The notes below the pieces were generated by a model that saw nothing but the letters and a program-made list of their open reading frames with translations, searched no databases and had not been told where the DNA came from. From NCBI GenBank assembly GCA_023014335.1, contig JAECYW010000001.1, positions 1,612,001 through 1,676,000 on the forward strand: a stretch of 64,000 nt of DNA. Direction: 5' to 3'. Origin of the DNA: Galerina marginata (lineage: Eukaryota > Basidiomycota > Agaricomycetes > Agaricales > Galerinaceae). Positions 47,446 through 59,410 of the stretch are shown here, one piece after another (positions within the stretch are counted from its first letter, which is position 1; every line of letters starts with the position of its first letter). The translations under genes were made by a program, and so were the position numbers.

Positions 47446-48210
47446 ATGGCCTCAGTGGAAACCAGGAGTTCGGGGTGCTCCGTCATTGTGCTTTCATGCC
47501 GTGCACTGTTCGAAGAGGAAGGTCAGGTAAAGTGCCTCCGTCCTTCAAGATCAAAAGCAACCACGCAGTCACAACCACTTGTTCTATGCCCGACGCCAGT
47601 GTACATCGACGACCATTTTCCCAACCACTACAGTTCTCGATACAACACGATTGAGTGGTACTACAAGCAATCCACAAGCGCCAAGCAACAGGTGACTATC
47701 GGCCATCGCAGTCATTCGATAGATGAGGTTGCGAATAGTCCTGTCATTTTATTGGCTGGCGGCCAGTCGCAATCGAATATTTTGGCGACACTGGACATTA
47801 AGGCCGGCGATGGAGAAGGATTAAAAACTGCAAATTCGGGCTTGGATACGAAGAGATAGCAGATCTTTACGAGGCACTCTGGTGACCACTTGCAGACCTT
47901 CCTGAAGGCGCGGACGAAGATGCGCGGTATGATCGTCGACGGGAACTCGTGGATTTTGTCCGCCTTCTCCTTACTGCATTGAATACAAAATGGCCTGCGC
48001 TGACGATGAACCTGACAATATTGGCTCGACTTGGATGCTGGAAGGTGTGGGTGATCGCTGGTTTCATTGAGAGACATGAAAGGCTTGCAGATTTCAATTA
48101 AAAATGATTCCGACAATGCGGCACAGGCAGAAACAGACCGGCTGGAGGAAATGCAAGACGATGAGGAAGATGGCTATAGTGGCTTTGATGATGGCTATGG
48201 CTCCTTCTAG
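47446..48210 (+). CDS. unrecognised gene, possibly degenerate
   Basis: The first open exon (ATG 47446) runs 137 codons with no known motif. Further on, unspliced frames show LYEALW, then DLPEGADEDARYDRRRELVD and FVRLLLTAL (about 47877-47970), and an acidic Gly/Tyr-rich end (EEMQDDEEDGYSGFDDGYGS) at a stop at 48208. These pieces look like real protein but are broken by stops that I cannot all remove with plausible introns. It may be an orphan gene with unusual splicing or a pseudogene. No function assigned. Confidence 0.35.
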
Positions 48211-49516
48211 TAAACAAGCGCATGTTCTACACCTAGAGTGATCCTAAACTTGCAGGACTAGAGTTGAAGCAGAGAACTTTTTGTAAGATAGATGAGACTT
48301 GTGCTCCTTTGGCTCGGCACCTATATGGAAAAGTTGATGTACGCTGAACATGAAAGAGGCGGCTGGAAGGGAGAAGTAATGAAGGGATCTCTTCCACTTA
48401 TATCGTCTGTTACTGACTGTCTCAGCTCACAAGCAAACTGAAATATCTGATAACTCCGCACCATGATGTGTTCCGGGAAACTTAAGAAGCCCACGAAGCC
48501 TTCCGTCTTTTTTGGCAGCAACACGAAATTGATCGGTAGACTGGTCTTCTAGAGGATGGCTGTTACTGATTACGAATTGCAGAGACGGGTTTGTTGAGAT
48601 CAGATAGGTGGCGGGGATGTTGAATACATCACCGCGCTGGATGTACAAGGTACTGCAAATTTGGAGCTTTGCTCGGAGACCTAACCAAAGATTCGCTCTG
48701 ACAGCTAAATTGTTCTGCAAGCTTTAGCTCCAGGTCAAAGTTAAGTCGTATGCAAAGTCGAACTTCCTCTGTAGACTGATGATTTAACCATTTCGTACAG
48801 TTTTCGTACACACACGACTCAGAGAGGTTATAGGGAAGCTTACCATATTGCCCCAAGGCCCTTCAAGGCACCTACAAACCGTTTGAATGATCTTCTGTGC
48901 TTTTTTACTGGGCTTGGTGAATGCGCTTGTCGTAAAGTGAGATGCGTGTTGGATTGACTCGAGGCAGCGCCAAGTAGAGTGGATCGACGCTCTCCGTCGA
49001 GGGAACGCACAATACCAGGCAGAGATGAGCAAGGTGTGGTACCGGTACCTACCTTGCACAAGATCTTGCGTGCGGGGGCACCGAAACCGCCATTAAAGCG
49101 TAACCACTTAATGAGGTAGGCGAGGTTAGGCTGTGGAGGAGATTGAACTGGCAAGAGCATGGGCCTGGTCCGAGGAGCGTATTATAATTATTATACGGTG
49201 TGGTAAAGGATAGGATATGTTCGGGGTATAACGTCCGAGAGAATCTCGTGCAAGAGTTGGTTCATCGTCGCGACGCAGATTCAGACTTGAGCAAAAACGT
49301 CTGGGAAATAGAACGGGAAAACTAGAATCCGGTCCAGCATAGTACATACCAAAGGAAATGTGCCAAACGACTCATGACATGCGGACAACATTAGGCAGTA
49401 GGACGTCAATCTCATGCTAGGCGGGAAAGATCTCATCTTGGCAAATAATCGTACTAGATACAGGACCTTTCGAGTGGACTTTCAGACTACACCACCGACT
49501 CTTCAGTGCTTCGTCG
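48211..49516. other. 1.3-kb region without a confident gene
   Basis: Several minus-strand frames of 75-105 codons overlap here. One, near 49060-49130, reads NLAYLIKWLRFNGGFGAPAR and has a GTAGGT donor after it, which looks gene-like, but I cannot extend it into a family I know. Treated as unannotated, possibly a decayed minus-strand gene. Confidence 0.35.
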
Positions 49517-52500
49517 TTAAGCTGTACCGTCACCGAGGAAGCGCAACTTCACCTCCCTGCCCTTTAAGCCCACAGTGTTGACGATCTGAGGGTCTCCTGG
49601 AACAAGGTCAATTGCCTGGTCGCTCCATTTCACCTCGTCTCCATCCACATCCAAAACTATTCCCTTGATGGGCTTCTTGGTGGAAAGGGTGACACTCTCG
49701 CCGTCTGCCCCAACCCTAGCCTCGAGTCCTAAATCCTTGACTGGTGGGAAATGTATAAATTTAAACGGCTCGGGCCTGCAACCAATATTAGCACAGAACA
49801 AGTACTTCGCGTCCGAACATCCCTACCAGTTGGAATACCTGCCCAGAACATTTTCTCCATCGAGAAGTCGTGCAGAAACTATGATGGTCTTGGGCAAATC
49901 ACTTTGCTTCTTCCTGTCGGGTTGACCTGGAACTTTGCCTTTGAAAAGTTCGGTACTAGAATTTGCGGCGAGAACCACTTCTTTGTCCCACTTGTCTGTC
50001 CAGTCAGATTCCAGATCGAAGGAACTGACTTCCAGAGTAACCGTCTTGTCAGAGATTGTGCTGTTGGTTCCCCAGATTTCTAAGACGGTTTCGATGGTAA
50101 AATCTGCCGCTGAGCGCTCATTGGCAAATATTTGCTTGTCCTTCCGTGTCATGCCAACAGTAAATGGGCGCAGTTCTCGTGCAACCGTAAAGTACGCAGG
50201 CTTTGGCCGAAGGAAGTAGTCCACAATCGCCCATGATGTTACAGGCCAGCAGTCATTGATCTAGTCTCGATCTTAGTTCCAAGTAAAACCGGGTCAAACG
50301 AGCCGAATTCCTCACCTGCCAAACGAGGGCACCTGCAGTATACTCCCTTCCCCTCCCGGCCCAATTACGGCGCCATAGACGGTACGCTGAAGCTAGAGTC
50401 TCGGCCTGCATGACTTGGGTATAGTAGACGTAACTGCCGTCGCTTTAGATGAAGAGAAAACGGCAGAAGAAAAAATGAGAGGTACCTCTCAATGTCAAAT
50501 GCATGCTTGAAGTTCTCCATCAAATATAACTAGATAGAATGTCAGAAAAAGATAATTGTTGAAAAGAGCACAAACCTCCAACCGTCGTTCGAATCCGTCG
50601 GCTTTGTTGTGATTATTGTTTGTTCTGCAGAAATATAACATGGGTCATTCGAAGACTCTGCATGTAGGAGAAAGCCTACCTTGATTGAGGGAAACGCTCA
50701 GCTGTGTTTCCACCTACCCAATAATCTACAGTGCGTATGTCGGGATAACCTTGCCTAAATTTCCGGTTAGTTTCTTTTCATTAGCAACGAGGGGCCTCTC
50801 CTTACATTCCAAACTCCGAAACAAATCGACCAGAAAGAATATCCCAATTATGCCATGGCTCCTGCGATCCATGCCATACGTTCCCTGGAAAAAGGTTGGA
50901 TTATGCCCGAGCACTTTCATTGGATGGCCAACTGACATTGGTGAAGATCTCCTAACGTCCTATCTGTTGTTGGTTTTCCTTGGCCACTGTACGGGGAGGC
51001 CCTGTGGTAGAATATGTTGGAGTATTGCCCGACTACAGCAGGCAGAACACGTTCGTAAATGTGACGAGCGGGGAAGTTTGTATCACGGAAGTCGGATTTT
51101 TCGTCGTTGTAGTCAAGTTCGAGTTTAAGTGACTCCGCAACCTGGTAGTCTAAAATCGCAGTTCGTTTAGTGCTAGGTGGAGTGCAATTCAGGGGTTCAT
51201 ACCTTCGTTATTTCCAGCTATGCAAATCAATCACCCGATGAGTGGCGAAATTAAATGGCAAGAAAAACAACAAACCAAATATCACAACTGAAGGATGATG
51301 TCGAAGCCGCTTGACATTTTGAATGGCTTCTTCGCGGACGGAAGATAAGAAAGAATCGTAGGCCGGGTACTAAGAGTGTATTAGCCCTTATTCACTCTCC
51401 TACTTGTGTTGCCCTTCACCTGTCCACATCCAAACATGAAGTCTTGCCAGACCAAGACTACGGAAAATGGGTCAGCTGTGAATAGCCACAAATCGATTAT
51501 TCCACTAACTTCCAAGTTCTGGTTGAAGGAAAATCATCAGCATGCAATATGGCACAAGCTAACCAATTCGACAAACCATCACAGATGCTGTAAAAGTCGT
51601 CATATTCGTAGATACCGCCACCCCAGACACGAATCATGTTTTGGTTTCCATCCACGAGGAGCTGGAGCCAGGCCCTGTACCTTTCGGCAGTCATGCTTTG
51701 ACGAAAGATGAGCAACGAGAACGTGGAACCTCCGACATCCACCTACGTAGTTAAGAAAGAATCGGCTGGGATCCAGTTCGAACCTGGCGGGTGAATGATA
51801 TATTGGAACGCTGGGATCAAGAGAAGGAAGCCCGGTAGCACTCACCTCCGCAAAAAACTCTGACATTATTGATTTCAAAAAGGAAAGTCAGTCCTTCTTG
51901 ATCAATAAGCTTGTCTTGCACGACGAGAGCGCGGCGGAACGCAATCTTTTCGGACCTGGAGTCAAGCAGATTTCCATTCTAGAAAAAAAAGTGTCTTAGG
52001 ATCGGAATCGAAAAGGTGTCCATTGGGCTTACTGGGTCGGTCAGTGTCACTTCAACAGTGTATATGGGCTGAGCACCGTATCCAACTGGGTACCAAAGCT
52101 GCAGCTGCCCAGCATGCCATTCAAAATCGACTTTGGCCTGGCCTGCATCAATAGGTACTCTGTTCGAAGAGGCCTCCACTGTCCCATCGGTATTCTTGAG
52201 GACAAACGAGGCGGAGCCTGGGGTTTTCTCGGAAAATGTGAAAGTGGCCGATAATTTGACCTCGAGGGCTTCTGATATTTCGCTTCTAACATCGAGATCT
52301 GTGATGCGGTTTTGATATGTTTCGAATTTGATGGGTTTCCAAGGTCCAACTGTCATCAAGATCGGACCTGCACAAATGAGACACGATCGTCGAGTTAGGA
52401 GAACTTGATTAATTCTGAGGAAATACGATTACCCCAATCCCATCCATAACTATAATTATGAAGAGTATGAGAAGGTCGTTCTAGAGTCGAAAAAGTAAAA

Positions 52501-53244
52501 TTAGAGACGGACTTGTATTGGGCCTTGCGAACGTGAAGACGGCTGGAGTCACCGTTCCAGAGCGCATATTTCTCGTGAGCCTTTTCGATGTCTCGTCCCT
52601 TCAGGAAGGCGCTTTCGAAGTGCAGAACCAAATCATTTGGACCAGCTTTGAGCTTGGATTTCACAGGGACTCTGTGAGAGATGAACTGATTCTCCGATCT
52701 ATTCCAGGAATGAGTCAAGGCTAGATTTCATAACGACTGGCGCGTACTGCAGGATAACCTCTCCGTTCTGTGAAAGTGGGTACAGCACGCGGTGAGAAAC
52801 GGCTCTTCCAAAGGATGTGCGACCTACTAATTTCACCGAAGCAAATGTATCCAAACCTTCAAAAACAAGATCAACGTTCGCGGATGCGAGTTCCGACTCT
52901 GTAACGTCCAAAGTAGCCTTAAAAGCCCACTCTGCCTCTCCAACCCCTGTTAAGTGATTAGAAAAAATTCTCCATGGTAAAGAGATGGGGTTTACATTGG
53001 ACGTCCCATTCGTGCAGACCAATGAACTCAACGCATTGGGAACCCGAGTCAGGCGAATGCCAGGGAGAAGACGACGAAGCAAAGACACACCGGGTCAGGA
53101 ATCCTCTTCAACTTCAGAAGTTCAACATGGACCGTAGTCGGAAAGGACGACACGTCCAACCATTCGTCCTTCTTTGTCCCGTCGCCGCCTCCGACTTGAG
53201 TGAAGCTCCAGGCAGGTGATATCTCTGGAGGAAGCTGCAGCCAT
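49517..53244 (-). CDS. beta-mannosidase (GH2)
   Basis: Removes terminal beta-mannose from manno-oligosaccharides. Order: sugar-binding domain (AWSFTQVGGGDGTKKDEWLD, PTTVHVELLKLKRIPDP, then FIGLHEWDVQW and VGEAEWAFKATLD), GH2 sandwich (YGWDWGPILMTVGPWKPI), and the TIM barrel with NMIRVWGGGIYEYDDFY. The acid/base Glu is in VIFAGNNED (about 51240) and the nucleophile in RFVSEFGMQ (about 50820). WQINDCWPVTSWAIVDY and C-terminal beta domains follow, with the stop at 49517. About fifteen short introns. The sequence suggests an intracellular type B enzyme with no signal peptide. The only ATG that fits, at 53244, is one base out of frame with the protein (ATGG-CTGCAG), so the start is unresolved: a one-base insertion or an unseen 5' exon. 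Confidence 0.9.
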
Positions 53245-53593
53245 GTTCGTTATGTTCGTCGTTCTTCTCAGTTGTGAGTAGTAGTGCCTCGGGAAAGAGG
53301 GTCCAGAATTTCTTGATGAAATGCGGTATATAAAGCACCGAGGCACCTTTTGCAGAAGCTTGCAGAAGTCCTGGACACCCATGGCGGCAAAAGTGCCTTA
53401 CCAGTCGAAATTACGATCAGCTGAACGGCAAGAGTCAAGATTAGGAACCGCCGCGCCAGATTAGATACCGCGACAGTATGCCGAGGTTTATCCGCCAACG
53501 AATTTAAGCTAAGTACGTACTTCGGGGTACACCTACTTTCACGGTCGAATATAGCTCATGAGAACTTGAATTTCAAGCGACATAACGATTGGT
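53245..53593. other. intergenic: beta-mannosidase promoter and MFS 3' flank
   Basis: A minus-strand open frame (53498-53268) is hydrophobic (FLILTLAVQLIVIS) but has no ATG. It could be spliced to the mannosidase at 53223, giving a signal-anchor start, but that needs a non-ATG initiator. Otherwise nothing is evident. Confidence 0.3.
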
Positions 53594-55693
53594 TCACAGC
53601 ATGTATCTGTACCCCTTTCCGGCGCCTTGTTCTGCCTCTAATTCATCCGAATCGTGGTTTAGCCTGGCGAGGTGTAGCCGGAACATCAAACACATTGCGA
53701 TGGCCAGCGCGCTCATGAAAACACATATCGCATACGATGTGCTATATGTCGGACCCCAGGACGTCGGCCAGATGTAACTGACATAATTATGAAGCGAATA
53801 GAAAAATAAGAGCATTGAAATGAAAAACTTACGCGCCGACGACGTTCCCAAGTTGGGAAACGCAGTTGATCAGAGCAAGTGCGACTGCACGCTTCGCCGG
53901 TGGCTGTGATAGGGAACCGCTTGCCCACGCCAAAAAGCAGATGAAAGCAGCATATGTCTGGGCCATAAAGAACCTTAAAGGAGTTCAGGAGAATACCGAA
54001 TTTGAATAGCATGTGAATCCCCGTACAATGAGATGTAACGGATGAGTGTGTTCATCGTAGACATGGCAAGGACGAGCCCAACAATGCCAACCAGTAATGA
54101 GGAGGTGATATGTTTACTTCTCTCGCCTACGCTGTCCGAATTCCTGTTTAGACCCTTGAGATAAGCATTGCAAAGGAGAATAACAGGAAACTGACTTGGC
54201 AACAGCCAGTGCAACTCCAGTTGCAAACAGCCAAGGAGGGGCACACAGAAGAAGAGAAATTGTTGGCCCATATCCCATAGTTGCAGAGAGCGTCGGAAAA
54301 TAAACACCAAAAGACAGTGAAGTGACCATGAATGCGAGGGCCAATGCCAACCACCAAACCTTCCAATCCGTGACTGCGAGATATAAACCAGGCCACCTCG
54401 CCAAAACTTTGTCGGACATGTCGTCCCGGAGGGAAACTGCGTTTTTTGCACCAACGTCTTCAGCCATGCGTTCCATAGCTAGGGCTTGTTCGGATGGCGT
54501 GAGCCAATCTGAAGAGTTGTCGGGGAAGTCTGGGAGAACGAACATGGCCCAAATGGCCTACAACAATTGTAATTGAGCCTTCAACGAAAAAAAGCCATCT
54601 AACAGATAAACAAATTCAGGCCCTTTCCTTACGTCTGCTTGAAGGAACTTACCGCCAGGCTGAGTAGCCCAATATTCCATCCATGCTGTTCAAAATACCA
54701 GAAGCTATTAGCGAACCGAACGCGTTGCTGAGAAGTATTCCACTTGAAAGAAAAGCCGTCCGTTGTGATAGTTCGGTACGCGTATACCATTTTGCTATCA
54801 GAAACTAGAGTGCCCGAGGTATTTGTAAATAATATTAAATAATTACACCGTCTCACATACCAGTGCTCCAGGAAAGAACTGCGGCTTCAACAAATCCAAG
54901 AAGAAAGCGAATCCATAGAACAACAACGTAGCTGGATTAAGTCGTTAAGATGGGGCGTTTCAGATCAAATGGCTAAAAACCAACTTGGTAGCAAACCCTG
55001 TCAAATACATTTGTCAATAAACCAACGTGTCCATTGAAATACGAGTACCTGTAATTAGGGAAAGAAAGCCCCAGATAGTCATACATATCGGTAGGTATTT
55101 AGATGGTTTTCCAATGTGATTTAAGAACATGTTCCTGCATAGCATAGCTTGTGTGAGCGTGAATAAAAGAAGACGCGCATAACATACGACGGTATCTGCA
55201 TAGAAATATAGCCGATATATAGGACTGAGATTATGGTTGCGAATTGTCTTCCCTCTAAGTGTAGGTCTTCTTCAAATCCTCGCAAGCGAGCAGCACTGTT
55301 AAGTAGGGAAAATGGTCGAGGAGAGTGAAATATATGTTTTAGGATCAGAGGAGGGTCTTACGAGACATTGTTTCTATCCATATCTGCATTGTCCAGGAGC
55401 GAGCGATCAGGGACATTTTTGAACCAGGAAGAGATCATAACCCACAGTTCAATATGTAAATCAAAACGAGGATGGACATCCGTCGGTCCAACTTGCGCAC
55501 CAATGCGCGTTCCAACCCCTTCCTGTCCTCGACATTCAACTCTGTGGCCCCGAAGAGTTGGCCATCTTCGCCTGCAGACCCACTTCAAAAGAGTCCCAAA
55601 GCCATCGGCGACTGAAAGAGACCTACCGACGAGGTTCAGAGGTGAGAGCAATGGTTGATCCTCGTCGTCCTGTGTATCGACATTTCTTGCCAT
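53594..55693 (-). CDS. MFS transporter, anion:cation symporter (allantoate/nicotinate permease-like)
   Basis: Twelve-helix plasma-membrane permease of the Dal5/Tna1 (ACS) family. From ATG 55693 the acidic N-terminus MARNVDTQDDEDQPLLSPLN joins after an intron to GATELNVEDRKGLERALVRK and RRMSILVLIYILN. Then come the family signature YMDRNNVSAARLRGFEEDLH, IPSNMFLNHIGKPSKYLP, FVLPDFPDNSSDWLTPSEQA, AVTDWKVWWLALALAF, YFPTLSATMGY and the C-terminal GAGKGYRYML. About twelve introns; all exons join without frame correction. Substrate could be a vitamin or other small organic anion. It has a close paralogue at 59411-61412. Divergent from AlaX (152 bp). Confidence 0.87.
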
Positions 55694-55845
55694 AGCTAAG
55701 GAGAATAGAAAGCCGTTCAAAGCACGATGCTCATTGTGCAGGTTGACTGCAAGATGCGTCCATTCGAGCGTGTGTCATTTCATTAACCCACGAAAGTGTG
55801 ATCATTGATCAGCTTTTATCGTTTCTGACGCTGGACAGAACTGAA
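55694..55845. promoter_or_regulatory. divergent promoter between MFS transporter and AlaX
   Basis: 152 bp between two divergent start codons; shared promoter inferred from spacing. An upstream ATG in frame with the transporter lies at 55720. Confidence 0.4.
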
Positions 55846-57569
55846 ATGGCCGCTACCGCATATCTCATCGCACCCACAACGCCGTCTGATTACCATCGCA
55901 TAATCTCTCCAACCCTCTCTATCCCATCCGATTCCCAAATCTCAGTACCAGTCGGCCTCCTAGCCTGCCAACGTACCGCAGCGTTCTTGTTTGAACAAGC
56001 ACTCAAATACTTAATGTTTTATTGACAGGCGACCCCCTCCTCCGGACTCTCAAAACCACGGTCGTCAGTGCATCCGTCTCGCAGCCTCCTGTACCCCAGG
56101 CTGCTGCTGCAACGGGAGGAAAGAACAAGAAAAAGGCCGTCCTAGCCCCTGAGATACCTAACGAGCCCCTGCTTCATGTGCTCTTGCACGACACAGTCAT
56201 CTTTCCGGAAGGTGGTGGCCAGCCCACCGATACCGGGAGAATCGAGTTCGAATCGACTGTCGCTGATGGTACAGTCTGGGAGGTCGTCCAAGCGAAACGA
56301 CATGGCGGCCACGCAGTACACTATGTCAAAGTGCCTAATGGGATCGACGCTGACACCGCTTTACTTGCCTTCCAGCCCAGTGCGACGGTGACCGTATCTT
56401 TAGGCCAGGAAGGCTACGAGAGGCGGTATGATCATGTACGCTCATTTACTTTGGCTTAATTCAAAAAACGACCTGTCTTCTCAACACAACAGATGTCGAT
56501 GCACACCTCTCAACACCTGCTCTCTGCATTGCTCGAAACTCGTCTGGACCTGCCAACGCTTTCCTGGTCCTTGACAAGCTACCCAACCCCATGCTACTGT
56601 CGAAATACCGCGTGGAATGACCGCTGACGAGGTTATGTCCATACAAGCAGAAGCAAACCGACTCGTCTTTGAGGGCCGCCGGGTGCACGTCGAAGTCGAG
56701 GAGCTCGATTCTGAGCAAGAACGCACTGCACAGGTGCCGAAGCTGGACAGTGGTCGATCAGTGGGCAAAGCTCTTCCTGAGGACTACACAGGAGGTGTCA
56801 AGCGGGTCGTCGTCATCGACGGAGTAGACCGTAATCCGTATGTTTAACTCAATGAAGTCTTACGGCGTTGCACTGAACGAAATTCTCAACAAACAGATGC
56901 TGCGGCACCCATCTCCCAAGCATTCACAATCTCCAGCTCTTCCTCCTCCCACACACGGAAGCCCTCTCTCGGTCATCCACCACATCAGCGCGGCTCTACT
57001 TCCTCTCGGGACCGCGGCTCATCGCACACCTCACGTCTACCCACGGGTACCTCAGTTCCACAGCGTCCATCCTTAGCTGCGGCCCCCCACTCGTGCCAGA
57101 ACGAGTGTCCCAGGTCGTCGAGGAGCGCAAGCGCGCAGAGAAACGCGTTAGTGACGCGGAGCAGGAACTCGCGGAGCACATTGCTCAGGGACTCGCCGCG
57201 CAAATCAGCAGCAGCAGTGAAGGCGCCTTGTTCAAGCATCACATACACAGGACGGATGACACCACCAATGCCCTGGGCTTTTTGTCTTCCATAGCTTTTG
57301 CACTGACCGCCGTTATCTCGACTGGGGGTGTACGTCCATATGTGGTCGTTCTGTCCTCCTCGCCTTCGACGCAGACGACAAGCTCTATCTCTACCGTCCT
57401 GGTATTAGGCTCCGACGACTCCAAGGTCAAGGCAGCCGGGGAGGGCTTGAAGTCCAAACTTGGTGTCAAAGGTGGAGGTAAGGGTCCTAGATGGAGCGGC
57501 AAGTTCATTGGTGTCTGGAAGGCAAGCAGGGATGATGCTGTTGTTGAGGAGGTTCTTGGGACTCTCTGA
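55846..57569 (+). CDS. AlaX-type alanyl-tRNA editing hydrolase (AARSD1-like)
   Basis: Free-standing relative of the alanyl-tRNA synthetase editing domain; it clears Ser- or Gly-mischarged tRNA-Ala. The N-terminal beta-barrel has VLLHDTVIFPEGGGQPTDTG. The editing site carries the zinc ligands in HTSQHLLSA (HxxxH, about 56500) and CCGTH (CxxxH, about 56902). A coiled-coil (PERVSQVVEERKRAEKRVSD) and a C-terminal domain ending VVEEVLGTL follow; stop at 57567. Introns at about 55971-56027, 56435-56491 and 56839-56897 join in frame. Between SYPTPCY and VEIPRGMT (about 56595) one base too many is present (TACTGTC), with no intron possible. Without that correction the protein would end before its second zinc motif. 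Confidence 0.86.
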
Positions 57570-57811
57570 CTCGGATCCTTCCAGGAGGCGAGAGGTAGAA
57601 AGGGTAGGAATAAGAATATGAAATTATACAAATGTTGTACAAATGCGATTTAGAGAATAACAATTGAATGAATAAATATGTACCAGCCACAAATTAACCT
57701 TATACATAATGAATGAAGGGACGAAATGGGTGATAACGTTCCAGAATGAGCGGGAAGAAAGTCCGTCCCAATGTAATCGTAACGTAACATCATTTTCGCA
57801 GAGAACAAAAT

Positions 57812-58891
57812 TTACTTTGGTTCCTGCGATCCAGAAACAAGCTCGAGACCGTGAGGGATAGGAACGAGGCTTTCCCCGTCCTCCGCATTGACGTCTTCCT
57901 CATCCTCGTGCACAGAGACATTAACCTCCGTTTCCAGCGCTGAAGAGCAACAGAGCAACAACCGTCAACTGAACCACCCGGGATGCAGACGCAGAACGGC
58001 GCCAAACGAGCCACGACGTACCGGCGCTGATGTCCCCTTCGTCGTCCTCCATCGTCGTGTCACCCTCGGAAGAGGAGGACATCGACTCGGACTCGCCGTC
58101 TGTGAGACCCCACTCGGCCGTCTTCATCGTCCTCGTAATCGTCGCCCATTTCGGCAGTCCGCTAATGCACCGGGGTCTTCTTCGACGACGCTCGTGCCAT
58201 CCCACATCTCGTCAAAGTCGAGGTCTACGCCCTGCACGGGGAAGTCTTCGCCTTCCGCGTCCGTGTCCGTCTGCTCGTCGACGTCGACGTCGAGCGTGTC
58301 GTCCTCGTCCTCAAAGTCCTCCGGGTTGGGTATGTACTCGCCCCCGTCGGAGGACTCGTCGTCTGACTCGGAGGGGGGGCGGATGTCCAGGAAAGTGTGG
58401 CGGCACGTGGGGCAGCTGCCGTGCTGTAAGTAAGATGAACAGGTTTAGGCAGGATGTGGTGATTGGTGTTTACGAGATTGAAGCTTACCTGACTTCGTAT
58501 CCATTCGGTCAAGCTATAATAAACCAAAAGATCAGCATCTAATTAGGTTCTCTAAACCGAACGCAGAAGAAAAGATACAAGACATGATCAAAGAAACGCA
58601 ACCGACTCACTCCCTCCGACAAAACACATGCCCACACCCGACGAGCTTTGTGACCCCCGCCAAACCCAATTCCTCCTCCTGCTGATCCTCAGCAGCCTCA
58701 GCAAACACCGTCGCAAAAGGCATCAAGCAAATCGGACAGGGTTCCTCCAGATCGACGCTCTCTTTCCCCAGAAAAGGGAGGGAGGCGAGCATGGCCTTGA
58801 TGCGCTCATGCGGGGACAAAAGGGCGACCTGGACGAGTTGGTAGGCAGCAGCAGCGGCATCTGCTGCGCTCGGCGCGGTGTTTCTATCCAT
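57812..58891 (-). CDS. RING-finger E3 ubiquitin ligase candidate
   Basis: From ATG 58891: MDRNTAPSAADAAAAAYQLV, then the first half of a RING (EPCPICLMPF...GCGHVFCRRE). After an intron comes LTEWIR and, after another, HGSCPTCRHTFLDIRPPS, completing a C3HC4 finger. The rest is highly acidic (ESDDESSDGGEYIPNPEDFE, VQGVDLDFDEMWDGTSVVEE, MSSSSEGDTTMEDDEGDIS) and the last exon ends VPIPHGLELVSGSQEPK at 57812. Two one-base frame changes are needed near 58160 and 58120 (through MGDDYEDDEDG) to link the acidic segments. Converges on AlaX. Likely a ubiquitin ligase; target unknown. Confidence 0.75.
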
Positions 58892-59410
58892 GATTCTGAA
58901 CCGCCGGAGCTGTCGCCCTAAAGCCAAGAAACGCAAACCGCGGAAAGGGAGAGTCAAAGTTGAACTAAAACTGCGCCTGCTCGATCAACAACGCGTCAGT
59001 CGCGTTCACGTCACGTGCTTTCCGATCACATATTTTGATTCCACGGAATCTGATCTTGCGGGCCGCATGCCGAGCTTCAGGGTTTATTTTTAGATTTACC
59101 CCAGCTTTCGCAGGTCTGGCTACTATGGCACACCGTGGAGAATGGCTTAGATTCTGTCTGTCAGCGGTACATACCCACATGATCCTGTCGAGCTACCGTC
59201 TGGGGTTTTGTCCGTATTATACCCTTATAACTCGAGTATTTCCCCGACGAAGAGCATGAGACGTCATGAAGCGAGCACCACGTATCCACATACAAGGTAA
59301 ATACAAACTGTGATCCTAGATCCTTCCTTGCCTTCTTTTCGCTACCACGCTTTTGGAGGATACCGTGCTCAAGTGAAGTAATTGCGAGGAGCTATCAGAG
59401 CGTACTAGTC
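58892..59410. other. intergenic region between RING gene and MFS2
   Basis: 519 bp between divergent start codons. Contains TCACGTCACGTG near 59006-59017, an E-box-like CACGTG that could bind bHLH regulators. No gene seen. Confidence 0.35.

Noticed and set aside
50590..50610. TTCGAATCC as a tRNA T-loop
   Set aside because: No matching anticodon or D arm around it, and it lies inside the beta-mannosidase coding region.
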